A stretch of 64,000 nt of DNA, from NCBI RefSeq assembly GCF_029210365.1, contig NZ_JARGES010000043.1:186001-250000 (forward strand), given 5' to 3'. Source of the DNA: Mesorhizobium sp. YIM 152430 (lineage in GTDB: Bacteria > Pseudomonadota > Alphaproteobacteria > Rhizobiales > Rhizobiaceae). A program made the position numbers and the translations under genes. Shown here piece after piece: positions 48,576 through 58,560 of the stretch (positions within the stretch are counted from its first letter, which is position 1; each line of letters starts with the position of its first letter). Below the pieces are notes generated by a model. It ran no database searches. It was not told the origin of the DNA and worked only from the letters and a program-made list of their open reading frames with translations.

Positions 48576-48923
48576 CTGCTCCACCAAGAAAACCGCACCG
48601 AAGAAAAGGCGAGGCCCGGCATGGTAGCCGACCGAAAACGGCGGCTGGCAGCAGGGCTGAAAGGTGGAGAAACAGAAAAGCCTAGCGATATCAAATCATT
48701 AATCGATTTAAAATTGAGGGTCCGACGTTTAATCGGTTATATGTTCTTTAATGGTGGCGTGGCGTCGCCATATGCGGCGGAAGTTGCCCGGAGTCGTTTC
48801 GGGCGCGGGCTGTGACATGGCACGAAATCTGTGCCACATTTTGTACCAGATTTGTCCCGCAAGAGACGGCCCGCGTTTCTTTGGAAGAGCAAGGGACAGC
48901 CGCCTATGAAGGAGCCGCTTGAG
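48576..48923. promoter_or_regulatory. Divergent control region pckA/chvI
   Basis: A 348-bp gap with an AT-rich centre (about 48690-48760). It has two direct copies of TTAATCGRTT, at 48699-48708 and 48729-48738, 30 bases apart start to start. The placement suggests a shared regulator of pckA and chvI. A run of purines (AAGAGCAAGGGACAGC) and AAGGAG precede chvI. No convincing small gene was seen. Confidence 0.5.
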
Positions 48924-49625
48924 ATGGCAACGATCGCGCTTGTCGACGACGACCGCAACATTCTCACATCGGTCTCGATCGCACTCGAATCCGAGGGCTA
49001 TCGCGTCGAGACCTATACCGATGGAGCGTCGGCGCTGGAGGGGCTTGGCGCGCGTCCGCCGAACCTTGCAATTCTCGACATCAAGATGCCGCGCATGGAC
49101 GGAATGGAGCTTTTGCGCCGCCTGCGCCAGAAGACCGACTTGCCGGTGATCTTCCTGACCTCGAAGGACGACGAGATCGACGAACTCTTCGGCTTGAAGA
49201 TGGGCGCCGACGATTTCATCCGGAAGCCGTTTTCGCAGCGCCTTCTCGTCGAACGCGTGCGTGCCGTGCTGCGCCGCGCCAGCGCCCGCGAGCCGGGCGC
49301 CAAGCAGACGACGCAGCAGGCCCGTTCGCTCGAGCGCGGACAGCTCGTCATGGACCAGGAGCGCCACACCTGCACCTGGAAGGGGGAGCCGGTGACGCTG
49401 ACGGTGACCGAATTCCTGATTCTGCATTCGCTGGCGCAGCGCCCCGGCGTGGTCAAAAGCCGTGACGCGCTGATGGATTCGGCCTATGACGAACAGGTTT
49501 ATGTCGACGACCGGACCATCGACAGCCACATCAAGCGGCTGCGCAAGAAGTTCAAGTCGGTCGACGACAGTTTCGACATGATCGAAACGCTTTACGGCGT
49601 CGGCTATCGTTTCCGCGAAGCCTGA
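48924..49625 (+). CDS. chvI: Response regulator ChvI
   Basis: DNA-binding partner of ChvG in acid/envelope stress, symbiosis and virulence control. It has 233 residues. The receiver domain has DDD at 8-10, phosphoacceptor D52 ([11 protein letters not shown]) and K at the usual place (RKPF). The C-terminal OmpR-type winged helix includes [13 protein letters not shown] and [16 protein letters not shown]. The ATG at 48924 matches other ChvI proteins; an ATG at 48906 would add six residues. Confidence 0.96.
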   Translation: MATIALVDDDRNILTSVSIALESEGYRVETYTDGASALEGLGARPPNLAILDIKMPRMDGMELLRRLRQKTDLPVIFLTSKDDEIDELFGLKMGADDFIRKPFSQRLLVERVRAVLRRASAREPGAKQTTQQARSLERGQLVMDQERHTCTWKGEPVTLTVTEFLILHSLAQRPGVVKSRDALMDSAYDEQVYVDDRTIDSHIKRLRKKFKSVDDSFDMIETLYGVGYRFREA

Positions 49626-49668
49626 GGCCAGGGCCCGGAGGGGCTTGATGGAAGTAGCCGGATGAGAC

Positions 49669-51450
49669 ATGGCGGCTGATACGGATCGACCCGTCAGGAC
49701 GCTGCCACGCGCGGCGAGGCCGAGCGTGGTGCGCTGGACGCGCTCCTGGCGCGCCGTGCGCCGGCTGCTCGGCCAGTACATGTTCTCCAGCCTGACCAAG
49801 CGCATCCTGTTCCTCAATCTGGCCGCGCTCGGCGTGCTGGTCGTCGGCATCCTCTACATGAACCAGTTTCGCGACGGGCTGATCGATGCCCGCGTCGAAA
49901 GCCTGATGACGCAAAGCGAGATCATTGCCGGTGCGATCGCCGCCTCCGCCACGGTCGAGACGGATTCGATCACCATCGACCCCGAGAGGCTGCTTGAGCT
50001 TCAGGCGGGCGAAAGCCTGCCGCCGGACCAGCGCGCCCTCGACAGCCTCGAATTCCCGATCAACCCGGAAAAGGTCGCACCGGTCCTGCGGCGCCTGATC
50101 TCGCCGACCCACACGCGCGCGCGCATCTTCGATCGCGACATGAACCTCCTGCTCGATTCGCGGCATCTTTATTCGCGCGGCCAGATCCTGCGCTACGACC
50201 TGCCGCCGGTGGTGCCGGCCGAGCCCGGCTTTTTCGACCGGTTGCGGGTGATCTTTGCCGAGTTCTTCCGCCGCACGGACCTGCCGATCTATCGCGAGCA
50301 GCCCGGCGGCACCGGCACGGCCTTTCCCGAAGTCGTGGCGGCGGCCAACGGAACGGCGGGCTATCTCGTGCGGCTGTCGGAGCAGGGCGAGCAGATCGTC
50401 TCGGTCGCGGTTCCGATCCAGCGCTTCCGGGCGGTGCATGGCGTCCTGATGCTGTCGACGCAGGGCGGCGACATCGACCGCATCGTTGCGGCCGAGCGCC
50501 GCGCGATCCTGCGGCTCTTCGGTGTCGCGGCGCTGGTCACCGCGATCTTGTCCATGCTGCTCGCCTCGACCATCGCCAACCCGCTGCGCCGGCTTTCGGC
50601 CGCGGCGGTCCGCGTGCGCCGCGGCGGCAAGAACCGCGAGGAGATCCCCGATTTCTCCGACCGCCAGGACGAGATCGGCAATCTTTCGGTCGCGCTGCGG
50701 GACATGACGAACGCGCTTTACGCCCGCATCGAGGCGATCGAGAGCTTCGCCGCCGATGTCAGCCACGAGTTAAAGAACCCTCTGACCTCGCTGCGCAGCG
50801 CGGTTGAGACGCTGCCTCTGGCGCGGAATGATGAATCACGCGCGCGGCTGATGGAGGTGATTCAGCACGATGTCCGCCGACTCGACCGGCTGATCACGGA
50901 CATTTCCGACGCCTCGCGCCTCGATGCCGAACTGGCGCGGGAGGACGCCGCGCGGGTCGATGTCGAAAAGCTCGCGCGCGACCTGACGCGCCTCCTGTCG
51001 GAGCAAAGCCGCGTCCATGCCAAGGTCATCGCCGTCGAATTCAAGGTCGAGAAGGCGCCGCATCAGGGCAAGGGTTTCCTGGTCAACGGGCATGATCTGC
51101 GGCTTGGGCAGGTCATCACCAACCTCGTCGAAAATGCCCGTTCCTTCGTCCCCGATGACGGGGGCCGGGTCGTCGTGACGCTCGCGCGCACGCAGCGCTG
51201 GGTGCTGATCACCGTCGAGGACAACGGACCGGGCATCCGCATCGAGAACATCGATCGGATATTCGAGCGATTCTATACGGACCGGCCCTCCGGCGAAGCC
51301 TTCGGCCAGAATTCCGGCCTCGGCCTTTCGATCAGCCGCCAGATCATCGAAGCCCATGGCGGGACGATCACGGCCGAGAACATCCCCGGCGGCAAGCCGG
51401 GCGATCTGCGCGGCGCGCGCTTCACCGTCAGGTTGCCGGCGGAGGACTGA
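49669..51450 (+). CDS. chvG: Sensor histidine kinase ChvG
   Basis: Membrane sensor that phosphorylates ChvI. It has 593 residues: first membrane segment about 43-64 (ILFLNLAALGVLVVGILY), a periplasmic sensor domain of about 210 residues, and a second segment about 283-305 (LFGVAALVTAILSMLLAS). HAMP follows, then HisKA with H366 in FAADVSHELKNPLTSL, and the HATPase with NLVENARSF and DNGPGI. It starts 44 bases after chvI; hprK follows after four bases. Confidence 0.96.
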   Translation: MAADTDRPVRTLPRAARPSVVRWTRSWRAVRRLLGQYMFSSLTKRILFLNLAALGVLVVGILYMNQFRDGLIDARVESLMTQSEIIAGAIAASATVETDSITIDPERLLELQAGESLPPDQRALDSLEFPINPEKVAPVLRRLISPTHTRARIFDRDMNLLLDSRHLYSRGQILRYDLPPVVPAEPGFFDRLRVIFAEFFRRTDLPIYREQPGGTGTAFPEVVAAANGTAGYLVRLSEQGEQIVSVAVPIQRFRAVHGVLMLSTQGGDIDRIVAAERRAILRLFGVAALVTAILSMLLASTIANPLRRLSAAAVRVRRGGKNREEIPDFSDRQDEIGNLSVALRDMTNALYARIEAIESFAADVSHELKNPLTSLRSAVETLPLARNDESRARLMEVIQHDVRRLDRLITDISDASRLDAELAREDAARVDVEKLARDLTRLLSEQSRVHAKVIAVEFKVEKAPHQGKGFLVNGHDLRLGQVITNLVENARSFVPDDGGRVVVTLARTQRWVLITVEDNGPGIRIENIDRIFERFYTDRPSGEAFGQNSGLGLSISRQIIEAHGGTITAENIPGGKPGDLRGARFTVRLPAED

Positions 51451-51454
51451 CCGC

Positions 51455-51883
51455 TTGAACCGGAACGTCCACGGCACGCTCGTCCTCTTGGGGGACCGGG
51501 GCTTGCTGATCACCGGTGCCTCGGGAAGCGGCAAGTCGAGCCTGGCCCTCGATCTGATCGCTCACGCCGAGGGGTTTGCCAGGTTGGTCAGCGACGATCA
51601 GGTGCTGCTTGAAAGTCGCTCCCGCGGCCGACTCGTCGGGCGCGTGCCGCCGGTCATTGGCGGCCGGATCGAGATTCGCGGCATCGGCATCGTCGCCCGC
51701 ATCTTCGAAAAGCGCGCCATCATCGATCTGATCGTCGAACTCGTCGAACCCGACAGCATCGAACGGATGCCGGAGCCGATGGAGCGCGACGGCGTGCCTT
51801 TCGTCCGGGTCCCGTGGCGGGACTGTGCGCGGGCGCGGCAACATGTCGCCGCCGCACTCGACCGTGCGAAATCGGGACTTTAG
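51455..51883 (+). CDS. hprK: HPr kinase/phosphorylase, short alphaproteobacterial form
   Basis: Phosphorylates HPr on serine in response to metabolite levels. It has 142 residues, only the C-terminal catalytic domain of the 310-residue firmicute enzyme. The P-loop GASGSGKSS is at 21-29 and the signature region reads IGGRIEIRGIGIV. The start is probably the TTG at 51455, with GGAGG nine bases upstream inside the end of chvG; no ATG fits. Linked to chvG-chvI upstream and to EIIA-Man and HPr downstream. Confidence 0.92.
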   Translation: MNRNVHGTLVLLGDRGLLITGASGSGKSSLALDLIAHAEGFARLVSDDQVLLESRSRGRLVGRVPPVIGGRIEIRGIGIVARIFEKRAIIDLIVELVEPDSIERMPEPMERDGVPFVRVPWRDCARARQHVAAALDRAKSGL

Positions 51884-52150
51884 GCCACAGTCAGGTCTCA
51901 AATGACAAGAAAACTGCGTGGCAACGGTGGATTCGGCCTTGTCAACAGCCGAAGTCGTGACAAGGATACCGGCCCTGTCGGAAGGGGAGAACAACCGGAA
52001 CAAGACTGAGAAGCAAATCAGATCCGGTCGGCCGATACGGCATTCAGCACGACGCAAGCTTACGGAGCACCAATTGACCGAAACACGCACCGCGCGCTGG
52101 GGCCGGCGGAAACGTGCAGACAGGACCATCGACACCCGGACCTGTGTGGC
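51884..52150. promoter_or_regulatory. hprK-manX gap with an inverted repeat
   Basis: A 267-bp gap. CCTTGTC (51937-51943) and GACAAGG (51959-51965) form a 7-bp inverted repeat around 15 bases. A 36-codon frame from 51902 overlaps it and looks non-coding. A separate promoter for manX-ptsH is probable. Confidence 0.35.
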
Positions 52151-52548
<398 letters not shown>

Positions 52549-52552
<4 letters not shown>

Positions 52553-52842
52553 GCGAGACCGCCGACCGTCCGTCGATCGTCCGCGACCTGGCGATCGTCA
52601 ACCAGCGCGGTCTTCACGCGCGCGCTTCGGCCAAGTTCGTTCAGACCGCCGGCGCTTTCGACGCCGTCATCGAGGTCGAGAAGGACGGCACGACCGTCGG
52701 CGGCACGTCGATCATGGGGCTGATGATGCTGGCCGCGAGCCCCGGCTGCTGCATCCGGGTCTCGGCCTCCGGTCCGCAGGCCGAGGACGCCATGCGCGCG
52801 ATCGAGGAACTCGTCGCCAACCGCTTCGGCGAGGAAATCTGA
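52549..52842 (+). CDS. ptsH: Phosphocarrier protein HPr
   Basis: 97 residues. H23 in NQRGLHARASAKF takes phosphate from EI; S54 in GGTSIMGLMML is the expected HprK site. HprK and HPr lying together supports a functional serine switch. EI (ptsP) is not in the window. Confidence 0.94.
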
Positions 52843-52858
52843 AACAGCGCGGTTCACG

Positions 52859-52878
52859 ACATAACGATGTCTTTATGT
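52859..52878. promoter_or_regulatory. Palindrome upstream of ahcY
   Basis: ACATAACGATGTCTTTATGT is self-complementary at 16 of 20 positions, with perfect outer arms ACATAA/TTATGT. It lies 98 bases before the ahcY start. It could be an operator of a methionine-cycle regulator. Confidence 0.4.
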
Positions 52879-52975
52879 GCCATTGCCGATCGGGTGGTGG
52901 TCTGCTAGTTAGCGCGCCAGAATGGCCGCGCGCGGCCGATGACCCTTCATCCAAATTTCAGATCGGGAGCCGCCC

Positions 52976-54373
52976 ATGGCCGCCAAGGATTATGTAGTCG
53001 CCGATATTTCGCTGGCCGATTGGGGCCGCAAGGAAATCGAGATCGCCGAAACCGAGATGCCGGGCCTGATGGCCTGCCGTGAGGAATTCGGCGCCGATCA
53101 GCCGCTGAAGGGCGCGCGGATCACCGGATCGCTGCACATGACGATCCAGACGGCGGTGCTGATCGAGACCCTGAAGGCGCTGGGCGCGGACGTTCGCTGG
53201 GCCTCGTGCAACATCTTCTCGACGCAGGACCATGCCGCGGCGGCGATCGCGGCGGGCGGCACGCCGGTATTCGCGATCAAGGGCGAGACGCTGGAGGACT
53301 ACTGGACCTATACGGACCGCATCTTCCAGTGGCCGGACGGCGAGCCCAGCAACATGATCCTCGACGATGGCGGTGACGCGACCATGTACATCCTGCTCGG
53401 CGCGCGTGCCGAGGCGGGTGAGGACGTATTGTCGAAGCCGGGCTCGGAAGAAGAGGAAATCCTCTTCGCGCAGATCCAGAAGCGTCTCGCCGAGACGCCG
53501 GGCTTCTTTGCCCGCCAGCGCGACGCGATCAAGGGCGTGACGGAAGAGACGACGACCGGCGTCAACCGCCTCTACCAGCTCCAGAAGGCCGGTCTGCTGC
53601 CGTTTCCCGCGATCAACGTCAACGACAGCGTCACAAAGTCGAAATTCGACAACAAATATGGCTGCAAGGAATCGCTGGTCGACGGCATCCGCCGCGGCAC
53701 CGACGTGATGATGGCCGGCAAGGTCGCCGTCGTCTGCGGCTATGGCGATGTCGGCAAGGGTTCGGCCGCCTCGCTCAAGGGTGCCGGCGCGCGCGTCAAG
53801 GTGACCGAAATCGATCCGATCTGCGCGCTTCAGGCGGCGATGGACGGGTTCGAGGTCGTCACGCTGGAGGACGCCGCGCCGACCGCCGACATCGTCATCA
53901 CCACGACCGGTAACAAGGATGTCGTCACGCTCGACCACATGCGCCTTTTGAAGGACATGGCGATCGTCGGCAATATCGGCCATTTCGACAACGAGATTCA
54001 GGTCGCCGCCCTGCGCAACCTGAAATGGACCAACGTCAAGCCGCAGGTCGACATGATCTCCTTCCCCGACGGGAAGCGCATGATCCTTCTGTCGGAAGGA
54101 CGCCTGCTCAATCTGGGCAACGCCACCGGCCATCCGAGCTTCGTCATGTCGGCCTCCTTCACCAACCAGGTGCTGGCGCAGATCGAGCTTTGGTCGAAGG
54201 GCGAGCGCTACCGGAACGAGGTCTATGTCCTGCCCAAGCATCTCGACGAGAAGGTCGCGCGGCTGCATCTCGACAAGCTCGGTGCAAAGCTGTCCGTCCT
54301 TTCGGACGAACAGGCAGCCTATATCGGCGTGACGCCGAAAGGTCCGTTCAAGCCGGAACATTACCGCTACTGA
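52976..54373 (+). CDS. ahcY: S-adenosylhomocysteine hydrolase
   Basis: Splits S-adenosylhomocysteine to adenosine and homocysteine, removing an inhibitor of methyltransferases. It has 465 residues. [16 protein letters not shown] and [14 protein letters not shown] are substrate-binding; [28 protein letters not shown] is the NAD site; the C-terminus KPEHYRY carries the conserved tail lysine and tyrosine. The gene stands in its own transcription unit after ptsH. Confidence 0.97.
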   Translation: MAAKDYVVADISLADWGRKEIEIAETEMPGLMACREEFGADQPLKGARITGSLHMTIQTAVLIETLKALGADVRWASCNIFSTQDHAAAAIAAGGTPVFAIKGETLEDYWTYTDRIFQWPDGEPSNMILDDGGDATMYILLGARAEAGEDVLSKPGSEEEEILFAQIQKRLAETPGFFARQRDAIKGVTEETTTGVNRLYQLQKAGLLPFPAINVNDSVTKSKFDNKYGCKESLVDGIRRGTDVMMAGKVAVVCGYGDVGKGSAASLKGAGARVKVTEIDPICALQAAMDGFEVVTLEDAAPTADIVITTTGNKDVVTLDHMRLLKDMAIVGNIGHFDNEIQVAALRNLKWTNVKPQVDMISFPDGKRMILLSEGRLLNLGNATGHPSFVMSASFTNQVLAQIELWSKGERYRNEVYVLPKHLDEKVARLHLDKLGAKLSVLSDEQAAYIGVTPKGPFKPEHYRY

Positions 54374-54411
54374 CGCGAGTTGCGCGACACGCGGGCAACA
54401 CCGGGGATTTT

Positions 54412-54437
54412 CTTCGGCGGCGTCACAGCCGCCGAAG
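54412..54437 (+). terminator. Stem-loop downstream of ahcY
   Basis: CTTCGGCGGC-GTCACA-GCCGCCGAAG is a perfect 10-bp stem 38 bases after the ahcY stop. Only a weak T-run follows (TCGTTTC), so termination efficiency is uncertain. Confidence 0.6.
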
Positions 54438-54558
54438 TCGTTTCAAGGTGAGGCAAGCTTCACGCCGTCCGGGCGAGGCGATACATTGTCCTGATTCGTG
54501 GGGACGAGCCGGACGCTGAGGGGCAACCGGGGCAGGATGTGTCACTTCCCACTAGCGG

Positions 54559-57063
54559 TTGAGAGGTGGGACTTTGGGACGAGGCGAGGCGGAACCAGTG
54601 CGGACGAGCGCGCGCCGGCGCGCGGGCAGGTTCGGCGTCCGCGCCGCCATTGCCGCCCTGAGCGCGACGACGACGCTCGTTCCCGGTCCTGCCTTGGCGC
54701 AGGCGGGTCTTGAAGTAACGGACGTTGCACAGTTTTCGCTTTTGGCGGGGGTTGTCTCGGCAGCCTTCATTTCGGCCCTTCTCCTCATTCGCGAGCGCGG
54801 CCGCATCGACCGCGAGAACCGGCAGCTCAAATCCCGCCTCGCCGATCTCGGCACCGCCTTGCGGCGAGCCGAAGCGCTTCTCAACCTGCGCGACCAGCGC
54901 GTCGTCGTCTGGGAAGATCGCAATGCACGTCCCGAACTGATCGGCACGCTGCCGGCCGATGCGGGCGCGCCCGAAGATCGCGCGACGTTTCTCGCATTCG
55001 GACGCTGGCTTGTGCCGCAATCGGCCTCTGAACTGGAGCGCGCGCTCGGCCAGCTTCGCGACAAGGGAACGAATTTCGATCTCGTGATCGAGACGATTGG
55101 CGGTTCGGTGATGGAGGTTCATGGCCGCTCCAGCCTGTCGCATTGCGTCGTCCGGTTCAGCGCCCTGTCGCGCCGCCAGCGCGAAATGGCCGAACTTCAG
55201 CTCGATCATCAGCGCGTGCTGCGCGATCACGAAACGATCCTGGCGCTGATCGATGCCTTGCCCGCACCTTTCTGGCTCCGCGATGGACGCGGCAAGATCG
55301 AATGGGTGAACAAGGCCTATGCGCGGCTGGTCGACGGTGGCACCGTCGAGGCGGTGTTGCGGGACGAACGCGAGCTTCTCTCGGAAAATGCGCGCGAGGC
55401 CATGGCGCGGCATCATCTGGCCAAGCCCGTCTTCGAACAGACATTGTCGGTCGTGGTCGGTGGCGAACGGCATATGTATGCCGTGACCGATTTCGCCGCA
55501 CCGGATGCGTCGGCGGGCCTGGCGCTCGACAAGACGGAAGTCGAGGCCATCCGCGAGGAATATCAGCGAACCATCATCAGTCACGCCGACACGCTCGACC
55601 AGCTTCAGACGGCGGTGGCGATTTTCGATGCCGACCAGAAGCTACTTTTCTTCAATCAGGCCTTTCAGAAATTGTGGGCGCTCGACCCGGCCTTTCTCGA
55701 AAGCGCCCCCGACCAGACCCTGTTGCTCGACCGGCTGCGCAGCGATGGCAAGCTGGCCGAACAGCCCGAATGGCGCCGCTGGAAGGAGACGATCCTGGCG
55801 GCCTATCGCGCCATCGATCCGCAGGAACATGTCTGGCATCTGCCCGATGGGCGCACGCTGCGCGTCGTCGGCAATCCGCAGCCCAAGGGCGGCGTGACCT
55901 GGGTCTTCGAGAACCTGACCGAACAGCTCAATCTGGAAAGCCGCTATCATACGGCCGTGCGCGTTCAGGGGGAGACGCTGGACAACCTGGCCGAGGGCGT
56001 GGCCGTGTTCGGCCCGGACGGAAAGGTTCGCCTCGCCAATCCGGCTTTTTCCCATTTGTGGAGATTGTCGGAAGGACTTGTCAGGACGGGCACCCACATC
56101 GCCGTTATCCGTGCGGCTTGCGAGGGCTATGCGGTGGCGAGCCCGTGGAGCGAACTCGTTTCGGTGGTGACCGGCTTCGACGAGGAGCGCCGCGACCGTC
56201 ACGGACAGGTCGAGATGAACGACGGCACCGTGCTGCGCTATGCCGTCATCCACTTGCCCAACGGACAGGTGATGACGACATTCGTCGACGTGACGGACAG
56301 CGTCAATGTCGAGCGCGCATTGAAGGATCGCAACGAGGCGCTGGAACGCGCCGATCGGCTGAAGAACGATTTCGTCCAGCACGTTTCTTATGAACTGCGC
56401 TCGCCGCTGACCAACATCATCGGCTTCACCGAACTCCTGTCGCTGAACGGAACCGGGCCGCTGAACGAGCGCCAGCGCGAATATGTCGGCCATATCGGCT
56501 CGTCCTCGGCAGTGCTGCTGACCATCGTCAACGACATTCTCGACCTTGCGACCGTCGATGCGGGCATCATGCAGCTCGACATCGGCGAGATCGTCATCGA
56601 CGAAGCGGTGCAATCTGCATCCGACCTCGTCGTGGAGCGGCTGCGCGAGCACAATATCAGGCTCGCCGTCGATCTTTCGCAGGCGCCCGCGACCATCCAT
56701 GCCGACGGCCATCGGCTGCGCCAGATTCTCTACAATCTCCTGAACAATGCCGCCAACTACGCGCCGGAAGGATCGACCGTTCGCCTCGACGTGACGGCGA
56801 TGCACGGCGACGTGGTGGAGTTCCGCGTCAGCGACGATGGGCCGGGCATGTCGCAAGAGGTCCTGGAGACGATCTTCCAGCGTTTCGAATCGCACCCGAA
56901 TGGAGGCCGCAAGCGAGGGGCGGGTCTCGGCCTTTCCATCGTCAAGAGCTTCGTCGAACTGCATTCGGGAAAGGTAGAGATCAGGACGGGCAGGGATCAG
57001 GGAACGACGGTGATCTGCCGGCTGCCGGCGGTCGCCACGCAAAGCCGCGCGGCGGCGGAGTAG
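54559..57063 (+). CDS. divL: DivL-type tyrosine pseudokinase with PAS domains
   Basis: Cell-cycle regulator that in Caulobacter controls the CckA-CtrA pathway. It has up to 834 residues: an N-terminal hydrophobic/signal-like stretch and a membrane segment (FSLLAGVVSAAFISALLLI, about 57-75), several PAS-like repeats (about 220-590), then a kinase core. The H-box reads FVQHVSYELRSPLTNI, with Y611 in place of the phosphorylated histidine, the DivL hallmark. The ATP-binding domain keeps NNAANYAP, DDGPGMS and GAGLGLSIVKSF. The start is uncertain: TTG at 54559 or 54574, or GTG at 54598, each with some ribosome-binding sequence. Confidence 0.92.
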   Translation: MRGGTLGRGEAEPVRTSARRRAGRFGVRAAIAALSATTTLVPGPALAQAGLEVTDVAQFSLLAGVVSAAFISALLLIRERGRIDRENRQLKSRLADLGTALRRAEALLNLRDQRVVVWEDRNARPELIGTLPADAGAPEDRATFLAFGRWLVPQSASELERALGQLRDKGTNFDLVIETIGGSVMEVHGRSSLSHCVVRFSALSRRQREMAELQLDHQRVLRDHETILALIDALPAPFWLRDGRGKIEWVNKAYARLVDGGTVEAVLRDERELLSENAREAMARHHLAKPVFEQTLSVVVGGERHMYAVTDFAAPDASAGLALDKTEVEAIREEYQRTIISHADTLDQLQTAVAIFDADQKLLFFNQAFQKLWALDPAFLESAPDQTLLLDRLRSDGKLAEQPEWRRWKETILAAYRAIDPQEHVWHLPDGRTLRVVGNPQPKGGVTWVFENLTEQLNLESRYHTAVRVQGETLDNLAEGVAVFGPDGKVRLANPAFSHLWRLSEGLVRTGTHIAVIRAACEGYAVASPWSELVSVVTGFDEERRDRHGQVEMNDGTVLRYAVIHLPNGQVMTTFVDVTDSVNVERALKDRNEALERADRLKNDFVQHVSYELRSPLTNIIGFTELLSLNGTGPLNERQREYVGHIGSSSAVLLTIVNDILDLATVDAGIMQLDIGEIVIDEAVQSASDLVVERLREHNIRLAVDLSQAPATIHADGHRLRQILYNLLNNAANYAPEGSTVRLDVTAMHGDVVEFRVSDDGPGMSQEVLETIFQRFESHPNGGRKRGAGLGLSIVKSFVELHSGKVEIRTGRDQGTTVICRLPAVATQSRAAAE

Positions 57064-57069
57064 CCCTCG

Positions 57070-58560
57070 ATGATCGATCGCCTGCTTGCAGACGAGGCCG
57101 ACACGCGCGAGGCTGGCAACGACATTGCCGCAGCGCTGAAAAAGGGCGACGCGCTTGCGCTTCATGGGGATCTCGGCGCGGGGAAGACGACGTTGGCGCG
57201 GGCGATCATCCGCTCGCTCGCGGGCGATGCCGGTCTCGAAGTGCCGAGCCCGACCTTCACACTCGTCCAGACCTATCCCGGCCGGTTGCCGGTGGCGCAT
57301 TTCGATCTCTACCGGATCGGCGACGCCGAAGAGATGCGCGAACTGGGGCTCGACGAGGCGCTGGCCGAGGGCGCGGCTCTTGTCGAATGGCCGGACCGGG
57401 CCGGCCTTTACCTTCCCGAAACAACGATTCACGTGAAACTTCTGGAGGAAGGCTCGGGCCGGAGAATGACGATGGACGGCCCGGAAGCGGTGATTGCACG
57501 GTTCCAACGCGCCTTCGACATCCGTCGATTTCTGGATGTTTCGGGACGTATGCGCGCCACGCGCGGCTATCTCGCAGGGGATGCGTCGGCGCGCAGCTAC
57601 GAGACGATCGATTGCGCAGGCGGGCGTGAACTGCTGATGAACGCGCCGCGCCAGCCGGACGGACCGCCGATCCGCGACGGCAAGCCTTATAGCCAGATCG
57701 CCCATCTGGCCGAATCCGTTCTGCCCTTCGTGGCGGTCGACCGTGCGCTGCGCGCCAACGGATTCTGTGCGCCGGAAATCCGGGCTGCCGACCTCGATGC
57801 CGGGCTGCTGCTGATCGAGGATCTGGGCCGGGACGTCGTGCTGGCCGCGGACGGATCGCCGATCGCCGCGCGCTACCTGGCATCGGCCGAGATGCTGGCC
57901 GAAATGCATGGCCGGAAATGGTCGACCGACATCGCAATGGCAGACCGCTCGATCTATCATGTGCCGGCTTATGATCGTGAAGCGATGGCGATCGAGACCG
58001 AGTTGCTGATCGACTGGTATCTGCCTTTCGCGGCGGGACGGCCGGCAAGCGACACGGAGCGGCAGGCATTTCAGGCGGCCTGGCAGGCGCTTTTCGACCG
58101 GCTGGAGACGACGGAAAAAAGCCTCGTTCTGCGTGACTTCCATTCACCCAACATCATCTGGCGCGACGGTGAGACGGGAAGAGACCGCGTCGGCATCATC
58201 GATTTTCAGGACGCCCTGAGCGGGCCTTCGGCCTATGACGTAGCGTCGCTTTCGATGGATGCGCGCGTGACGATTTCCGAAGCGCTGGAAACCGACATTC
58301 GTAAAGCCTATGTCGAGGCGCGGGGAATGGGTTTCGACCGCACCGCATTTGACGAGGCCTATGCCATCATGGCTGCACAGCGCAATTCCAAGATCATCGG
58401 CATCTTCGTGCGGCTCGATATGCGTGACGGCAAGCCGCAATATCTCAAACACCTGCCGCGCATTCGCGATTATCTGGAGCGCGCGACGCGGCACGAGGCG
58501 ATGGCCAATCTGCGAAGCCTTTACCGCTCGATGCGAGTTCTGCCGGAAGGAGAGAGATGA
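57070..58560 (+). CDS. tsaE: TsaE-AmgK fusion: tRNA t6A ATPase plus sugar kinase
   Basis: Two enzymes in one chain of 496 residues. Residues 1 to about 150 are TsaE, the ATPase for threonylcarbamoyl-A37 tRNA, with P-loop GDLGAGKTT (33-41) and VPSPTFTLVQTY. From about 160 on is an aminoglycoside-phosphotransferase-like kinase with RDFHSPN (355-361) and IDFQDA, matching AmgK, which phosphorylates N-acetylmuramic acid and N-acetylglucosamine at C1. The next gene is murU, the AmgK partner in cell-wall recycling. This fusion is known from other rhizobia. A parS-like site lies inside the tsaE part. Confidence 0.92.
   Translation: MIDRLLADEADTREAGNDIAAALKKGDALALHGDLGAGKTTLARAIIRSLAGDAGLEVPSPTFTLVQTYPGRLPVAHFDLYRIGDAEEMRELGLDEALAEGAALVEWPDRAGLYLPETTIHVKLLEEGSGRRMTMDGPEAVIARFQRAFDIRRFLDVSGRMRATRGYLAGDASARSYETIDCAGGRELLMNAPRQPDGPPIRDGKPYSQIAHLAESVLPFVAVDRALRANGFCAPEIRAADLDAGLLLIEDLGRDVVLAADGSPIAARYLASAEMLAEMHGRKWSTDIAMADRSIYHVPAYDREAMAIETELLIDWYLPFAAGRPASDTERQAFQAAWQALFDRLETTEKSLVLRDFHSPNIIWRDGETGRDRVGIIDFQDALSGPSAYDVASLSMDARVTISEALETDIRKAYVEARGMGFDRTAFDEAYAIMAAQRNSKIIGIFVRLDMRDGKPQYLKHLPRIRDYLERATRHEAMANLRSLYRSMRVLPEGER
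57425..57440. repeat. parS-like site 5 (inside tsaE)
   Basis: CGATTCACGTGAAACT keeps TTCACGTGAA and matches 13 of 16 consensus positions; the left half is the same as in the hisH copy. Confidence 0.55.

Noticed and set aside
52843-52975. SAM or SAH riboswitch ahead of ahcY
   Set aside because: The 133-bp leader shows a DNA-type dyad but no set of stems or conserved bases of a known SAM/SAH riboswitch that I could recognise.
55642-58143. An 833-codon open frame on the minus strand opposite divL and tsaE
   Set aside because: It mirrors the codon pattern of two clearly conserved plus-strand genes; its protein is rich in R, H and D with no family motifs, as expected for antisense frames in GC-rich DNA.
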